From positions 372,001-436,000 of the forward strand of contig NZ_AUHU01000003.1 in the NCBI RefSeq assembly GCF_000423345.1: DNA of 64,000 nt, read 5' to 3'. The position numbers and the translations under genes were made by a program. Source of the stretch: Marinimicrobium agarilyticum DSM 16975 (lineage in GTDB: Bacteria > Pseudomonadota > Gammaproteobacteria > Pseudomonadales > Cellvibrionaceae). The notes under the pieces were generated by a model. That model searched no databases. It had not been told where the DNA came from and was given only the letters and a program-made list of their open reading frames with translations. Within the stretch, counting starts at the first letter, position 1. Every line of letters starts with the position of its first letter. Positions 44,927 through 55,000 of this stretch are shown here, piece after piece.

Positions 44927-46903
44927 TTAGAAGCGCAGTGCCAGACTCAATCGGACGTCTCGGCCCGGTGCCGGGTAACCGACAACGCCGTCATAGCCGG
45001 GAACATGGGTGAAGTCCTCAATGCTACCGTGGTCCAGATATTCTTCATTCAATACGTTTTTGACGGTCAGTGTCAGGCTCAAGCCGTCCATCGCGCTCGG
45101 CTCCCAGTGAGCGTAGAGGTCGTGAACATCGTAGCCGGGTTTATCGATGCTCGCTTCGGCGGATTCCACATAAAGGTTGTTGAGGTCCTGAACGATGGTC
45201 GCGATCCAGCCAATGTCGACGGTGGAGGTCATCTGGTACGACGTATCGATATTCAGGGTGTTACCGGTGGAGGTGCCGAGGTAACCGTAGGCATAGCGAG
45301 TCACCGGTTCGCCGTCAATTTTGGCGGTGGTGTCGAGGAAGCTCCACTTGGAGAACAGTCGTTCGCCGCTGTAGGTAACGCCCAGGGTGTAGCCTTCGGA
45401 TTCAAGATCACCCAGGTTCTGATAGTGCCGGGACCAGGGCACTTCGTTGCCGATGACGTCTTCAATCGTGGTGTCGTGAAGACCGGCAGAGAGCAGGAAG
45501 CGACCAATCTCGTAATCCAGGCCCAGCTCGATGTTTTTAGCCCGTTCCGCTTTCAGGTCCGGGTCGTTGGTCGTGCCGAACAGCTTGAAACCGTCATTGG
45601 TTTCCACGCCGCGCAGCGCCTCGGCGTAGCCACCGCTGAGCGTCAGGCGCCGAGTGAAGTCGTAGGAGAAGCCAGCGTTGGGGCTGAAGCCTTCTTCGGT
45701 GAACTCGTTGCCTTCTTTATCCACTGCTTCGAACTCATCGTAACGGATGCCGAAGGTCAGCAGCAGGGTATCGGTGGCCTGGAAGTTATCTTGAACAAAG
45801 ACGCCCAGGACTTCGCTGGTCTCCACAAACGGATCCGCGGCGCCCGCTTCGCCGGCGAGTACTTCGTCATCCCGGTAGTCGGTGCCGTATTCGATGCTGT
45901 GGTTGGCGGCGTCGCTGGTGTTGCTGAATGTAAAGCCGGTGGTTTCCACCGAGCTCATGTAGTTGTCCCAGGGCCGGTAGATTTCAAAGTCGGTCAGATA
46001 GACATTGGCGTCCAGAAAAACCAGGTCACTGTCCGGTTTATCCCACTCGTATTGCACGGTGCTGGTGGCGCGATCGAACTCTAAGTGCCGCAGTGGGTTA
46101 TTAGGACCTTCACCCCACTCGGGACGCATCAGCTTCTCACCTTCCTCGCTCAGCTTTTCATGGCTCAGGCTGACTCTGTGCCCGCCATTGAAATCGCCCA
46201 CCAGTTTGACGAAGCCAAGCTCCTGCTCTGAGTTGGTGCCGGTCAACTCATTGCCGTCAGCGTCTTCCATGTTGTCCTGGTCGGAGGCGACGTAGCTGCC
46301 CATTGCGCTGAAGGTGTTGTTGAACCGTCCGAACACAGTGGCGCTGTTTTTGGTGCCCTCGCTGTTGGAAAAATACCCGGTTTTCAGAATCGCGCCCAGG
46401 TTGTCATTGCCCAGCAAGTCCGCGGGGTCTTTGGTTTCGAACTTGATGGCGCCGCCCAGGGCGCCAGGGCCGCTGGTGGCGTCGCCGGCGCCGACTTGCA
46501 CATGAACCTGCTTGAGCAGCTCGGGCTCAATAGTAATCCGGCCGGTGTGGTGGTAGGTCACGCCGGACTGGGTCGCGCCATCCACGCTGATGTTGAGCGT
46601 GTCTTCGCCCAGGTTGCGGACGTAGATTTTCTGCGCCGCGCCCACTGAACCGCCTACCAGTACGGAGGTCACACCAGAGAAGATGTCGTCCAGATCATTG
46701 GCTTGGCGGCGCTCCAACTCATCAGAACCGAGCAGGCTGTCGACCGGTTGGCCGATGACCACCAGCTCCTCGGCAATGGTATAGGGGTTTTCGGTGTTGT
46801 CGCTCTCGGTCGTTCCGGTTTGGGCGACAGTGCTGATCGGCGCGAGTGCCGCCGCGAGAGCGAGCGGACTTAGAAGTGTCGCGGGTTTCATCAAGCGTTG
46901 CAT
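44927..46903 (-). CDS. TonB-dependent outer-membrane receptor, iron or siderophore type
   Basis: A 658-residue receptor. A signal peptide ends near STVAQ. The TonB box/plug begins at EELVVIGQPVDSL, with plug motifs LDDIFSGVTSV, KIYVRNLGEDTLNISVDG and GPGALGGAIKFETKDPADLL. The barrel ends in a C-terminal aromatic, SLALRF. It resembles siderophore and haem receptors; the ligand cannot be read out. A Fur-like box is upstream, DUF3649 and PepSY genes downstream. Whether it takes up petrobactin from the locus 10 kb away is open. Confidence 0.88.
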   Translation of the reverse strand: MQRLMKPATLLSPLALAAALAPISTVAQTGTTESDNTENPYTIAEELVVIGQPVDSLLGSDELERRQANDLDDIFSGVTSVLVGGSVGAAQKIYVRNLGEDTLNISVDGATQSGVTYHHTGRITIEPELLKQVHVQVGAGDATSGPGALGGAIKFETKDPADLLGNDNLGAILKTGYFSNSEGTKNSATVFGRFNNTFSAMGSYVASDQDNMEDADGNELTGTNSEQELGFVKLVGDFNGGHRVSLSHEKLSEEGEKLMRPEWGEGPNNPLRHLEFDRATSTVQYEWDKPDSDLVFLDANVYLTDFEIYRPWDNYMSSVETTGFTFSNTSDAANHSIEYGTDYRDDEVLAGEAGAADPFVETSEVLGVFVQDNFQATDTLLLTFGIRYDEFEAVDKEGNEFTEEGFSPNAGFSYDFTRRLTLSGGYAEALRGVETNDGFKLFGTTNDPDLKAERAKNIELGLDYEIGRFLLSAGLHDTTIEDVIGNEVPWSRHYQNLGDLESEGYTLGVTYSGERLFSKWSFLDTTAKIDGEPVTRYAYGYLGTSTGNTLNIDTSYQMTSTVDIGWIATIVQDLNNLYVESAEASIDKPGYDVHDLYAHWEPSAMDGLSLTLTVKNVLNEEYLDHGSIEDFTHVPGYDGVVGYPAPGRDVRLSLALRF

Positions 46904-46936
46904 GAGTCACGTCCTTTTTAGATGATCTAAAAAAGA

Positions 46937-46955
46937 AGCATTATCATTTGCATTG
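46937..46955. promoter_or_regulatory. Fur-like box upstream of the TonB receptor
   Basis: On the minus strand the sequence contains AATGCA AATGAT AATGCT, three direct near-hexamers with a perfect GATAAT within them. It lies 34-52 bases before the receptor start. The 46904-47126 gap is the shared upstream region with the divergent macroglobulin gene. Confidence 0.6.
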
Positions 46956-47126
46956 TGGCGCCTGTAAACGATTGTTACGTTTGTTACGAAGAGGTTGTTT
47001 CAGGTGCCGTCGAGTCCGCTTTCCACGCTGGCAGTGCCCCGTTTCCGAAGGCAGTGAGAGCGCGAATCGGCTACACTGGGCTTCCTTTTTTATTGTCTAC
47101 CGTCAACACGAAGAGCAGGGAAACGT

Positions 47127-50100
47127 ATGGATAGGATGGCCTTACGGGCGAGCGTCTCACGCAGCTTTTTTTTGTGCCTGGTTTTTTTACTCATCAGTTG
47201 CAGCCCGGGCGACGAACCCGCCCCCTCACCTCAATCTTCAAGCGCGGCCGCTTCCAGTTCGTCCGTTGCCCAGCAAGGCCCAGCGGCCACCAGTTTTGAG
47301 TTATCCGTGGCCGAGTTGACACCCTCCGGCGAGGGTGAGTTCTCCCTGTCCGGGGAAGTGACGTTGCCCGATGGTGCGGAGCTTTCCGCGGTGGAGGCGC
47401 TCCTGGACGCCGAGCTGGACGGGCAACCACTGGCCTTGGAATGGGAACCCATCAAGGCCCCGGTCACCTATCGTTTTGAGGTGCCCGCGATCGGCCAGAC
47501 CGATGAGCCTCAGACGCTCACCTTGCGCTGGAATGGCGAAGCGGTGGGTTCGCCCCAAAAAGGCCAGCGGACCCTGACGGTGCCCGCCATCGACCAATTC
47601 GCGGTCACCGGGGCGCGGGTGGTTCGAAGCCCGGAAGTGTACGTGTCGGTGAGCTTTTCCAAACCCCTCAGCCGCCGGCAGAACCTCAATGGCCTGGTGC
47701 AACTCAACGACGAGGACGCGCGGGTTCAGGTTGATGGCACCCGGTTGCGGGTGTACCCGGACGAGGTGCCCGAAGGGGAAGTGACGCTTCGGGTGCTGGA
47801 GGTGATTCGCAGCGCCGACGAGCAGACTTTGGCGAGCGATTACCAGGACAGCCTGGTTTTGAAGCTGGAAACCCCCGGTGTGCGGTTTACCGGAAGCAGC
47901 AGCATTCTGCCGCCCGCTGACCAACTGTCCGTGCCCTTCGAGGCGGCCAACGTGGATTCAGTGCAGGTGACCGCGTTTAAAGTGTTTGAAGGCAATATGG
48001 GGCAGTTTCTGCAGTACCACAGCCTGACCGAAGCGAACATGGACGATTCCACCGGTCGCTACCTTTGGCGGAAAACCTACCGCTTGCCCGAGCCGGCCAC
48101 TGAAGGCTGGCAGCGTTACAATCTGGACCTGACCGAGTTGATGGCCGAACATCCCGACGGCATGATTCAGCTCGCACTGAGCGTGGACCAGAGCAACTCG
48201 CTGTACCCCTGCGACCAACCGCGGCCGGATTCACCGCAGGATGAGGCGCCCCAAAGCCACGAGGGTGACTGGTCTTACGAGAACAACCAGAAGCCCGCCT
48301 GGTACCAGCGCTATTACCAGTCCCAGGGTTACTGGGTGTACAGCGAGCGCAATAATCCCTGTCACCAGAGCTACTATCGCTACAGTGATCAGGTTCAAGC
48401 CCGACGGGCCTTTCAGGTCTCGGGAATCGGCTTGCTGGCGAAGCTGGGCGGCGGTGACCAATTGGACGTAATTGCTACTGATCTGGTGGACGCTGAACCT
48501 TTACCCGGCACGACCCTCCGCGTATATAACTTCCAGCAACAGCCCATTGGTGAGGGCGCGACCGACGAGTACGGTATGGCCTCACTGACCGTCGACGGCC
48601 AGCCTTATTATCTGATGGCCGAGCGCGAGGGAAAAACCGGTTACCTGCGCCTCGCCCGCAATGAAGCACTGCCCACCAATCAGTTTGACGTGGGCGGGGA
48701 ATCGGTGCGCGACGGTCTGAAAGGGTTTATCTACGGCGAGCGCGATGTCTGGCGTCCGGGCGATGACATCCATCTGACCTTCATTCTGGAAGACCCGGAC
48801 AACGTCTGGCCGGCCAACCATCCGGTGACCCTGGATCTGTTCGACCCGCGCGGCAACAAAGTCACCAGCGAGGTGGCGCGCGAGCCCGTGGACGGTTTTT
48901 ACACCTATACGCTGAGCACCGATGAAGCCGCCCCCACGGGCAACTGGCGCGCAGTCGTGCACCTGGGCAACCGGGTGTTCGACAAGGTACTGCCCATCGA
49001 AACCATCATGCCCAACCGGCTCAAGATGGACTTGGCGTTTGCGCAGACCCCCTTGCGGCTGGATGCCATGCCGGCGAAGGCCACGCTTTCGGCCCGTTGG
49101 CTGCACGGGGCCAGTGCGGCAGGCCTGAAGGCCGACAGCCAAGTGCGACTGAGCCCCAAAACCACCACCTTCGAAGGCTACAGCCAGTTCACGTTTGATG
49201 ACCCGGCGCGGGATTTTCAGAGCGCCACTCAGTCGGTTTTTGAGGGCAACCTGAATGCCGACGGCGAAACCAATTTCGAGGTTCGCCTGCCGGTGGCCTC
49301 TCCTCCCCCGGGGCAGTTGCGGGCCACGTTTATCAATCGCGTGTTCGAGCCCGGCGGTGCGTTCAGCACGGCGCTGCGCCGGTTTGACTACCTGCCGTTC
49401 GAGCAATGGGTCGGTTTGCAGGTGCCGAAAGGCGACGGTTACAACGGCGCCATTGCCCGCAACCAGAGTCATCCGGTGACCCTTCAAAGCCTGGGCAGCG
49501 ACGGCGAACCGCTCGCCGAGCGCGAGCTGGAGTTGACGCTCTATAAAGTGGATTGGCGCTGGTGGTGGGATCGCGGCAACGATGATCTCGCGATCTATGT
49601 CGCCAGTGAAAACCGCGCGCCGATCAAACGCGACACCCTCACCACCGATCAACAGGGCCGCGCGAACTGGACCCTGGAGAAAGACACCTACGACTGGGGC
49701 CGCTATCTGCTGCGAGTCTGTGACGCGGCGGGCAGCCACTGCGCCGGCGAGCTGATCTACTTGGGCTGGAGCCGACAGAATGCGGTCAATCCGGCGACGG
49801 CGACCCAGTTGATGCTTTCCACGGATCAAGACGAATACCAAGTGGGCGATACCGCCACCGTCCGATTGCCGGCCATCGAAAAAGGCCGCGTGCTACTCAG
49901 CCTGGAAAACGGCCGCGAGGTGCTCGAGCGGCGCTGGTTGGACCTTGAGCCGGGGCAGACCGATGTGGCAATCCCCGTGACCGCGGCCATGGCGCCCAAC
50001 GTATACGCCCACATCAGCGTGCTGTTGCCGCACCAACAGCGCGCCAGTGATGCGCCCATGCGGCTTTACGGTTTGGTCCCCATCATGGTGGAAGACCCGT

Positions 50101-52436
50101 CGACCCGGCTCGAACCCGAACTCAACGTGCCCGAGCAGGTGCGCCCCGAGTCCCGTTTCGATATCACCGTGACCGAGGCCAACCAACGGGCCATGACCTA
50201 CACCCTCGCGGTGGTGGATGAGGGTTTGCTGGGTATCACCGGTTACCGTACCCCTGACCCTCACAAGCACTTCTATCAACGAGAAGCCCTGGGCGTTTAT
50301 ACCTGGGATCTGTTCGATCAGGTGGTCGGCGCCTACGGCGCGTCGCTCCAGCGGGTGCTTGCCATCGGCGGCAGTGACGCCGAGGACGAAGACGACGGCA
50401 ACCCCAGAGAGCGGCGCTTCCCGCCGGTGGTGAAATTCCTGGGGCCCTTCACACTGGAGGCAGGCCAAAGTCGCGACCATTCCGTGGAGCTGCCGCCCTA
50501 TCTGGGTGAGGTGCGGGTCATGTTGGTCGCCGGCAAAAACCAGGCTTACGGCAAGGCCGAGCAGAGCGTCACCGTCACTCAGCCCCTGAGCCTGCTGGCC
50601 ACACTGCCCCGAGTCGTGGGCCCGGGGGAAACCATATCCCTGCCGGTGCAGGTGTTCGCCAACGACGAGGGCATCGATGAGGTGGCCGTCACGGCCGAGG
50701 CCAGCGATCTCTTTACCGTGCCCGAAGGCGAAGGCCAATTGAATCTGGCCGATAAAGCCGACGGCATCGTCGAGCTCACTCTGAAAGTCAATGACCAGAT
50801 CGGCAAGGGGCAGGTGACGGTTACCGCCCGCAGCGGTGACGAAGTCGCCACCCAGACGATTCATATCGAGTCCCGTGCGCCCAACCCGCCGTCGGTGCGG
50901 GCCGAGCAGGCCATGGTGGCGCCGGGCGAGGAGTGGACCGCCTCGCTTGAGGCTCACGGCATGGCGGGGACCAACAGCGCCAGCGTCGAGGTCAGCCGCC
51001 TGCCGCCGCTGAACCTGGAGCGACGCCTGGGCTACCTACTCAATTACCCCCATGGCTGCCTGGAGCAGACCACGTCCACGGCGTTCCCTCAGTTGTATTT
51101 GCACAAGCTGGTCGAGTTGTCGGATGCCCAGGCCCGGGAGCGGGAAGACAATATTCGGGCGGCGATCGAAAAGTTGGGCCGGTTCCAACTGGCCGATGGC
51201 CAATTCAGTTACTGGCCGGGGGCTCGTTACGCCAATGATTGGGCCTCCTTGTATGCCGGCCACTTCCTGACCGAAGCGCGGCGGCTGGGTTACGGCGTGC
51301 CGACGGAGCGTTACAACCGCTGGCTGTCACAGGCGCAAGCCGACGCCCGTCGCTTCCGCTACCAGAACGGCTTCGTCCAGGTGCAGGCCTATCGGCTCTA
51401 CGTGCTGGCCCTGGCGGAGGAGGCGGACACCGCCGCCATGAACCGGTTGCGGGAACAATTGCGGCAGGACACCGACGTGGGCAGCGCCACCTCGCGGCGC
51501 CTGTTGGCGAGTGCTTACTACCAGCTCGGGCTGCCGGACGCGGGGCAAGAGCTGGTGACTGCGGCCCAGGGTCTGCCCGAATACGAAGACCCCGGCTACA
51601 CCTACGGTTCCGCGCTTCGGGATCGGGCCATCTGGCTGCAGTTGCAGGTGCGAGCCGGCAATCGCTCAGGGGCCTGGGATCAGGCCGAAATGATTGCCGA
51701 GCAGCTGTCCGAGGATCGCTGGTACAGCACCCAGTCCGTGGCCTGGTCATTGCTGGCCCTGGCCGAGTTTGCCGGCGAACAGTCCGCCGACCAGCCGATG
51801 GACTTCTCCCTGAAGACTGGCTCGGATTGGCAGCCCCTACAAAGCCAGCAACATTGGTACCGCCAGGCGTTGACCTCTCCACAAGTCGCGGTGCGCAACG
51901 AGAGTGAGCAACCACTTCGGGTCATGGTCACCAACCGCGGCACGCCCGCGGCGGCCGATGAGCGTGCCACCAGCGAAGGGCTGAGCCTGGACGTCCGCTT
52001 CAGCACGCCGAGTGGTGAACCTCTGGATATCCGTGAACTGCCTCAGGGTACCGACTTTATGGCGAACATCACCGTCACGGGGGACTTCAGTGAGCTGGGT
52101 CGCTCACGCATTGAAGATATCGCGCTGAGCCTGGTGATGCCCAGTGGCTGGCAGATCCGCAACGAGCGGCTCGAAGGCGGCGACAGCCCACAGGGTTTTG
52201 ACTACCTGGATATTCGGGACGATCGGGTGTTGGGCTACTTCAGTCTTTGGCGGGATTATCGTTGGCAATGGCGCTACAACGATCGCCGTCAGGAGCAGGT
52301 CACGCTACAGGTCGTTCTCAACGCTTCCTATGAGGGCGAATTCTATCTGCCGGGTTGGCGCGCCGATGCCATGTACAACGAGCGCATTCATGCCAATACC
52401 GAGGGGCAGTGGGTGCGCGTGGTGAACACTGACTAA
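47127..52436 (+). CDS. Bacterial alpha-2-macroglobulin, lipoprotein
   Basis: A 1769-residue periplasmic lipoprotein that traps proteases and is thought to guard the envelope with PBP1c. The lipobox is in LLISCSPG (about residue 27). An MG-domain series spans about 140-1100, with WRPGDDIHLTFILED as one typical block. The thioester motif is GCLEQTTS with cysteine 1311, followed by alpha-helical toroid repeats (about 1325-1600) and a C-terminal receptor-like domain. The thioester is intact, so covalent trapping is expected. The stop is four bases before the pbpC ATG, the conserved gene pair. Confidence 0.95.
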   Translation: MDRMALRASVSRSFFLCLVFLLISCSPGDEPAPSPQSSSAAASSSSVAQQGPAATSFELSVAELTPSGEGEFSLSGEVTLPDGAELSAVEALLDAELDGQPLALEWEPIKAPVTYRFEVPAIGQTDEPQTLTLRWNGEAVGSPQKGQRTLTVPAIDQFAVTGARVVRSPEVYVSVSFSKPLSRRQNLNGLVQLNDEDARVQVDGTRLRVYPDEVPEGEVTLRVLEVIRSADEQTLASDYQDSLVLKLETPGVRFTGSSSILPPADQLSVPFEAANVDSVQVTAFKVFEGNMGQFLQYHSLTEANMDDSTGRYLWRKTYRLPEPATEGWQRYNLDLTELMAEHPDGMIQLALSVDQSNSLYPCDQPRPDSPQDEAPQSHEGDWSYENNQKPAWYQRYYQSQGYWVYSERNNPCHQSYYRYSDQVQARRAFQVSGIGLLAKLGGGDQLDVIATDLVDAEPLPGTTLRVYNFQQQPIGEGATDEYGMASLTVDGQPYYLMAEREGKTGYLRLARNEALPTNQFDVGGESVRDGLKGFIYGERDVWRPGDDIHLTFILEDPDNVWPANHPVTLDLFDPRGNKVTSEVAREPVDGFYTYTLSTDEAAPTGNWRAVVHLGNRVFDKVLPIETIMPNRLKMDLAFAQTPLRLDAMPAKATLSARWLHGASAAGLKADSQVRLSPKTTTFEGYSQFTFDDPARDFQSATQSVFEGNLNADGETNFEVRLPVASPPPGQLRATFINRVFEPGGAFSTALRRFDYLPFEQWVGLQVPKGDGYNGAIARNQSHPVTLQSLGSDGEPLAERELELTLYKVDWRWWWDRGNDDLAIYVASENRAPIKRDTLTTDQQGRANWTLEKDTYDWGRYLLRVCDAAGSHCAGELIYLGWSRQNAVNPATATQLMLSTDQDEYQVGDTATVRLPAIEKGRVLLSLENGREVLERRWLDLEPGQTDVAIPVTAAMAPNVYAHISVLLPHQQRASDAPMRLYGLVPIMVEDPSTRLEPELNVPEQVRPESRFDITVTEANQRAMTYTLAVVDEGLLGITGYRTPDPHKHFYQREALGVYTWDLFDQVVGAYGASLQRVLAIGGSDAEDEDDGNPRERRFPPVVKFLGPFTLEAGQSRDHSVELPPYLGEVRVMLVAGKNQAYGKAEQSVTVTQPLSLLATLPRVVGPGETISLPVQVFANDEGIDEVAVTAEASDLFTVPEGEGQLNLADKADGIVELTLKVNDQIGKGQVTVTARSGDEVATQTIHIESRAPNPPSVRAEQAMVAPGEEWTASLEAHGMAGTNSASVEVSRLPPLNLERRLGYLLNYPHGCLEQTTSTAFPQLYLHKLVELSDAQAREREDNIRAAIEKLGRFQLADGQFSYWPGARYANDWASLYAGHFLTEARRLGYGVPTERYNRWLSQAQADARRFRYQNGFVQVQAYRLYVLALAEEADTAAMNRLREQLRQDTDVGSATSRRLLASAYYQLGLPDAGQELVTAAQGLPEYEDPGYTYGSALRDRAIWLQLQVRAGNRSGAWDQAEMIAEQLSEDRWYSTQSVAWSLLALAEFAGEQSADQPMDFSLKTGSDWQPLQSQQHWYRQALTSPQVAVRNESEQPLRVMVTNRGTPAAADERATSEGLSLDVRFSTPSGEPLDIRELPQGTDFMANITVTGDFSELGRSRIEDIALSLVMPSGWQIRNERLEGGDSPQGFDYLDIRDDRVLGYFSLWRDYRWQWRYNDRRQEQVTLQVVLNASYEGEFYLPGWRADAMYNERIHANTEGQWVRVVNTD

Positions 52437-52439
52437 CCC

Positions 52440-54794
52440 ATGAGCATGCGTCGCGTAAGGCTCGGTTGGGCCGCCGGGGTGTTGGGGGTGTCTCTGCTGG
52501 GGGCGGCGGCTCTGCTGCAGTGGTGGCCCCTGCCCGAAGCCCTCCATCAACGGGATTTCTCCCGCATGTTGCTGGCGCAAGACGGGCAATTGTTGGGCGC
52601 CCGCATCGCCGAGGATGAGCAGTGGCGTTTCGCCCCGGTGGAGCGGGTGCCGGCTAAATACCGGCAGGCATTGCTGGCCTTTGAGGATCAACGTTTTCCG
52701 TGGCATCCGGGGGTGGACCCTATCGCCATTGTGCGCGCCGCCTGGGGAAATTGGCGGGCGGGGGAAGTCACCAGTGGCGGCAGTACCCTGACCATGCAGC
52801 TGGCACGCATGGTGCGGGAGGATCCGCCTCGAACCCTTGGCAACAAGGCCTTGGAAGCCCTGAGCGCGCTTCATCTGGAATGGCACCACACCAAAGAGGA
52901 ACTGCTGTCGCTCTACGCCAGCCATGCACCCTTCGGCGGCAATATTGTCGGCCTGCGGGCGGCTGCCTGGCGTTACTTTGGACGTGAGCCGGACCAGCTC
53001 TCCTGGGCCGAAGCGGCAACGCTCGCGGTCCTGCCCAACAGCCCCGGACTGATTCATCCCGGCCGTCAGCGGCAGGCGTTACAGGCGCGCCGTGATGCCC
53101 TGCTTCGCCGCCTGGCCGAGCAGGGCGTCATTGCCCCCATGGATCTCAAGCTAGCGGTTCGCGAACCGCTGCCGGAGCGTCCCCGGACCCTTCCCGACCA
53201 GGCGCCCCATCTGCTCGCGACACTCGCCGCGACTTATCCCGAGCGGTCCGTGTTTCAGTCCACGGTTGAAACGGGCCTGCAGGCCAGTGTTAACCGGATT
53301 GCTGGGCGCCACGGTCGTCGACTCGCGCGCGAGGGGGCACACAATCTCTCGGTCGTGGTGATTGATCATCGCGACATGACCGTGCGTGCCTACATCGGTA
53401 ATCACGCCGCGAGCCAGGACGCCCGCTACGCGCCGGCGGTGGATATCGCCCAGCGCCCCCGCTCCACCGGTAGTATTCTCAAGCCCTTTCTGTACGGACT
53501 GATGCTCGAAGAGGGCGAGCTCCTGCCCACCACGCTGGTGCCCGATGTGCCCGCCTACTTCGGCGGCTACCGGCCGGAGAACTACGACCGGCAATATCGG
53601 GGCGCCGTCCCCGCCCACCGGGCCCTGGCTCGCTCTCTAAATGTGCCGGCGGTACATATGCTGCGGGACTATGGCATCGAGCGCTTCCAGCACCAGTTGC
53701 AGGACCTGGGCATGACCACGCTGTTCCGGCCGGCGGACGATTATGGCCTGACTTTGATTCTCGGGGGCGCCGAGGGCACCCTGTGGGAACTCACCAACCT
53801 CTACGCCCGACTGACTGCCACCGCGCGGGGCGGTCGCCTTGAGGCACTTCCAGCACGGGCGCGGCGCTTTGCCGGTGAATCTGTGACGCCGATGCCGCCG
53901 GACACCCTGGGGCAGGGGGCGTCGTGGCTGACGCTGCAGGCGCTGATCAACGTGGTGCGCCCCGGTGTCGACAGCCTTTGGCGTGATTTCAGTGGCAGCC
54001 AGACCATCGCCTGGAAAACCGGCACCAGCTACGGTCTGCGGGACGCCTGGGCCATCGGAAGCAACGGCGGTTATACCGTGGGTGTCTGGGCCGGCAATGC
54101 GGGGGGCGAGCCCGCGGCCTCGCTCGGCGGCCAGCACAGTGCGGCGCCGGTGCTGTTTGATGTGTTCGAACAGTTGGGGGACCAGCGCTGGTTTCCCAAA
54201 CCGGAAAGTGCGCTGAAAACGGTCTCGGTCTGCCGGGCCGACGGCTACCTGGCCGGCGGCCAATGTCCCGCCCGGGAGATCGATGCGCCCCGGAACAGCC
54301 ACTTCCAGATGGCCTCTCCGCACTTTCAGCGGCTGCATCTCGACGCCACCGGCCAGTTTCGGGTCCATGCCGGTTGTGAGCGGGTCAGTGCCATGCAGAC
54401 CCGCGACTGGTTTATGTTACCGCCGCTGCAGGGCTACTTCTGGCGCCGGCAACACAATGACTATCACCCGGTGCCCCCCTGGCGCGGAGACTGCATTGCG
54501 CGCCTGAGTCAGTACTCGGACGATCAACCCATGGCGCTGATCTACCCCCGCGATGGCAGCCAGGTGTATATCCCCACCGAGCTGGATGGACGCCGGGGCA
54601 GGGTGGTATTACAAGCGGTGCACCGCCAATCCGAAACGGAGCTGTTCTGGCACCTGGATGAACAGTTTCTGGGGCAAACCCGACTCTTTCACGAGCAGGC
54701 GGTCTCCTTGGAACCCGGCTGGCACAAGCTGCGGCTGGTGGATCGGGACGGTTATCATCTGGAAAAATGGTTCAAAGTCTTGGGCTCTGAGTGA
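52440..54794 (+). CDS. pbpC: Penicillin-binding protein 1C
   Basis: Bifunctional peptidoglycan glycosyltransferase/transpeptidase. The 784-residue protein has one N-terminal transmembrane helix, a GT51 domain (LLAFEDQRFPWHPGVD, TSGGSTLTMQLARM), a transpeptidase domain with the SxxK motif in RSTGSILKPFLYGL, an SLN (SRSLNVPA-like) and KTGTSYGLRDAWAIG. The C-terminal BiPBP_C domain (about 690-784) starts near LIYPRDGSQVYIP. It is co-transcribed with the macroglobulin gene, as in E. coli yfhM-pbpC. Confidence 0.95.
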   Translation: MSMRRVRLGWAAGVLGVSLLGAAALLQWWPLPEALHQRDFSRMLLAQDGQLLGARIAEDEQWRFAPVERVPAKYRQALLAFEDQRFPWHPGVDPIAIVRAAWGNWRAGEVTSGGSTLTMQLARMVREDPPRTLGNKALEALSALHLEWHHTKEELLSLYASHAPFGGNIVGLRAAAWRYFGREPDQLSWAEAATLAVLPNSPGLIHPGRQRQALQARRDALLRRLAEQGVIAPMDLKLAVREPLPERPRTLPDQAPHLLATLAATYPERSVFQSTVETGLQASVNRIAGRHGRRLAREGAHNLSVVVIDHRDMTVRAYIGNHAASQDARYAPAVDIAQRPRSTGSILKPFLYGLMLEEGELLPTTLVPDVPAYFGGYRPENYDRQYRGAVPAHRALARSLNVPAVHMLRDYGIERFQHQLQDLGMTTLFRPADDYGLTLILGGAEGTLWELTNLYARLTATARGGRLEALPARARRFAGESVTPMPPDTLGQGASWLTLQALINVVRPGVDSLWRDFSGSQTIAWKTGTSYGLRDAWAIGSNGGYTVGVWAGNAGGEPAASLGGQHSAAPVLFDVFEQLGDQRWFPKPESALKTVSVCRADGYLAGGQCPAREIDAPRNSHFQMASPHFQRLHLDATGQFRVHAGCERVSAMQTRDWFMLPPLQGYFWRRQHNDYHPVPPWRGDCIARLSQYSDDQPMALIYPRDGSQVYIPTELDGRRGRVVLQAVHRQSETELFWHLDEQFLGQTRLFHEQAVSLEPGWHKLRLVDRDGYHLEKWFKVLGSE

Positions 54795-54885
54795 GAATCC
54801 GTTAACCTTGTCACGCTAATGGCGCGAGGGTTGTGGCACTATGCGCCCTTTGACAATTGACACGGAACCACAAGGAGTGACCGTC

Positions 54886-54996
54886 ATGCGACCCCTCAGA
54901 CGACACTGTTTTACCTTCCCTTTGTTTGTTTCCCCCCAGGCTCCACGGCCAGAAGTGGACGGGATACGTTTGGCTGACGATCAAGGACAGGAGTAA
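54886..54996 (+). CDS. Small 36-residue open frame before the toxin
   Basis: ATG with AAGGAG eight bases upstream; the product begins MRPLRRHCFTFPLFVSP and ends DDQGQE. It stops 4 bases before the GTG start of the toxin gene, so it may be a leader peptide, a mini-gene or a frameshifted N-terminus. In the next frame over, a TTG at 54926 joins the toxin frame without a stop (reading LHGQKWTGYVWL). I cannot choose between these from sequence alone. Confidence 0.4.
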   Translation: MRPLRRHCFTFPLFVSPQAPRPEVDGIRLADDQGQE

Positions 54997-55000
54997 GCGA

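Noticed and set aside
48582-49841. 419-codon open frame on the minus strand
   Set aside because: It is antisense to the macroglobulin gene and has no ribosome site or domain. Shadow frame.
54850-54880. TTGACA near 54849 as a promoter for the toxin operon
   Set aside because: No TATAAT-like box follows at 16-18 bases.
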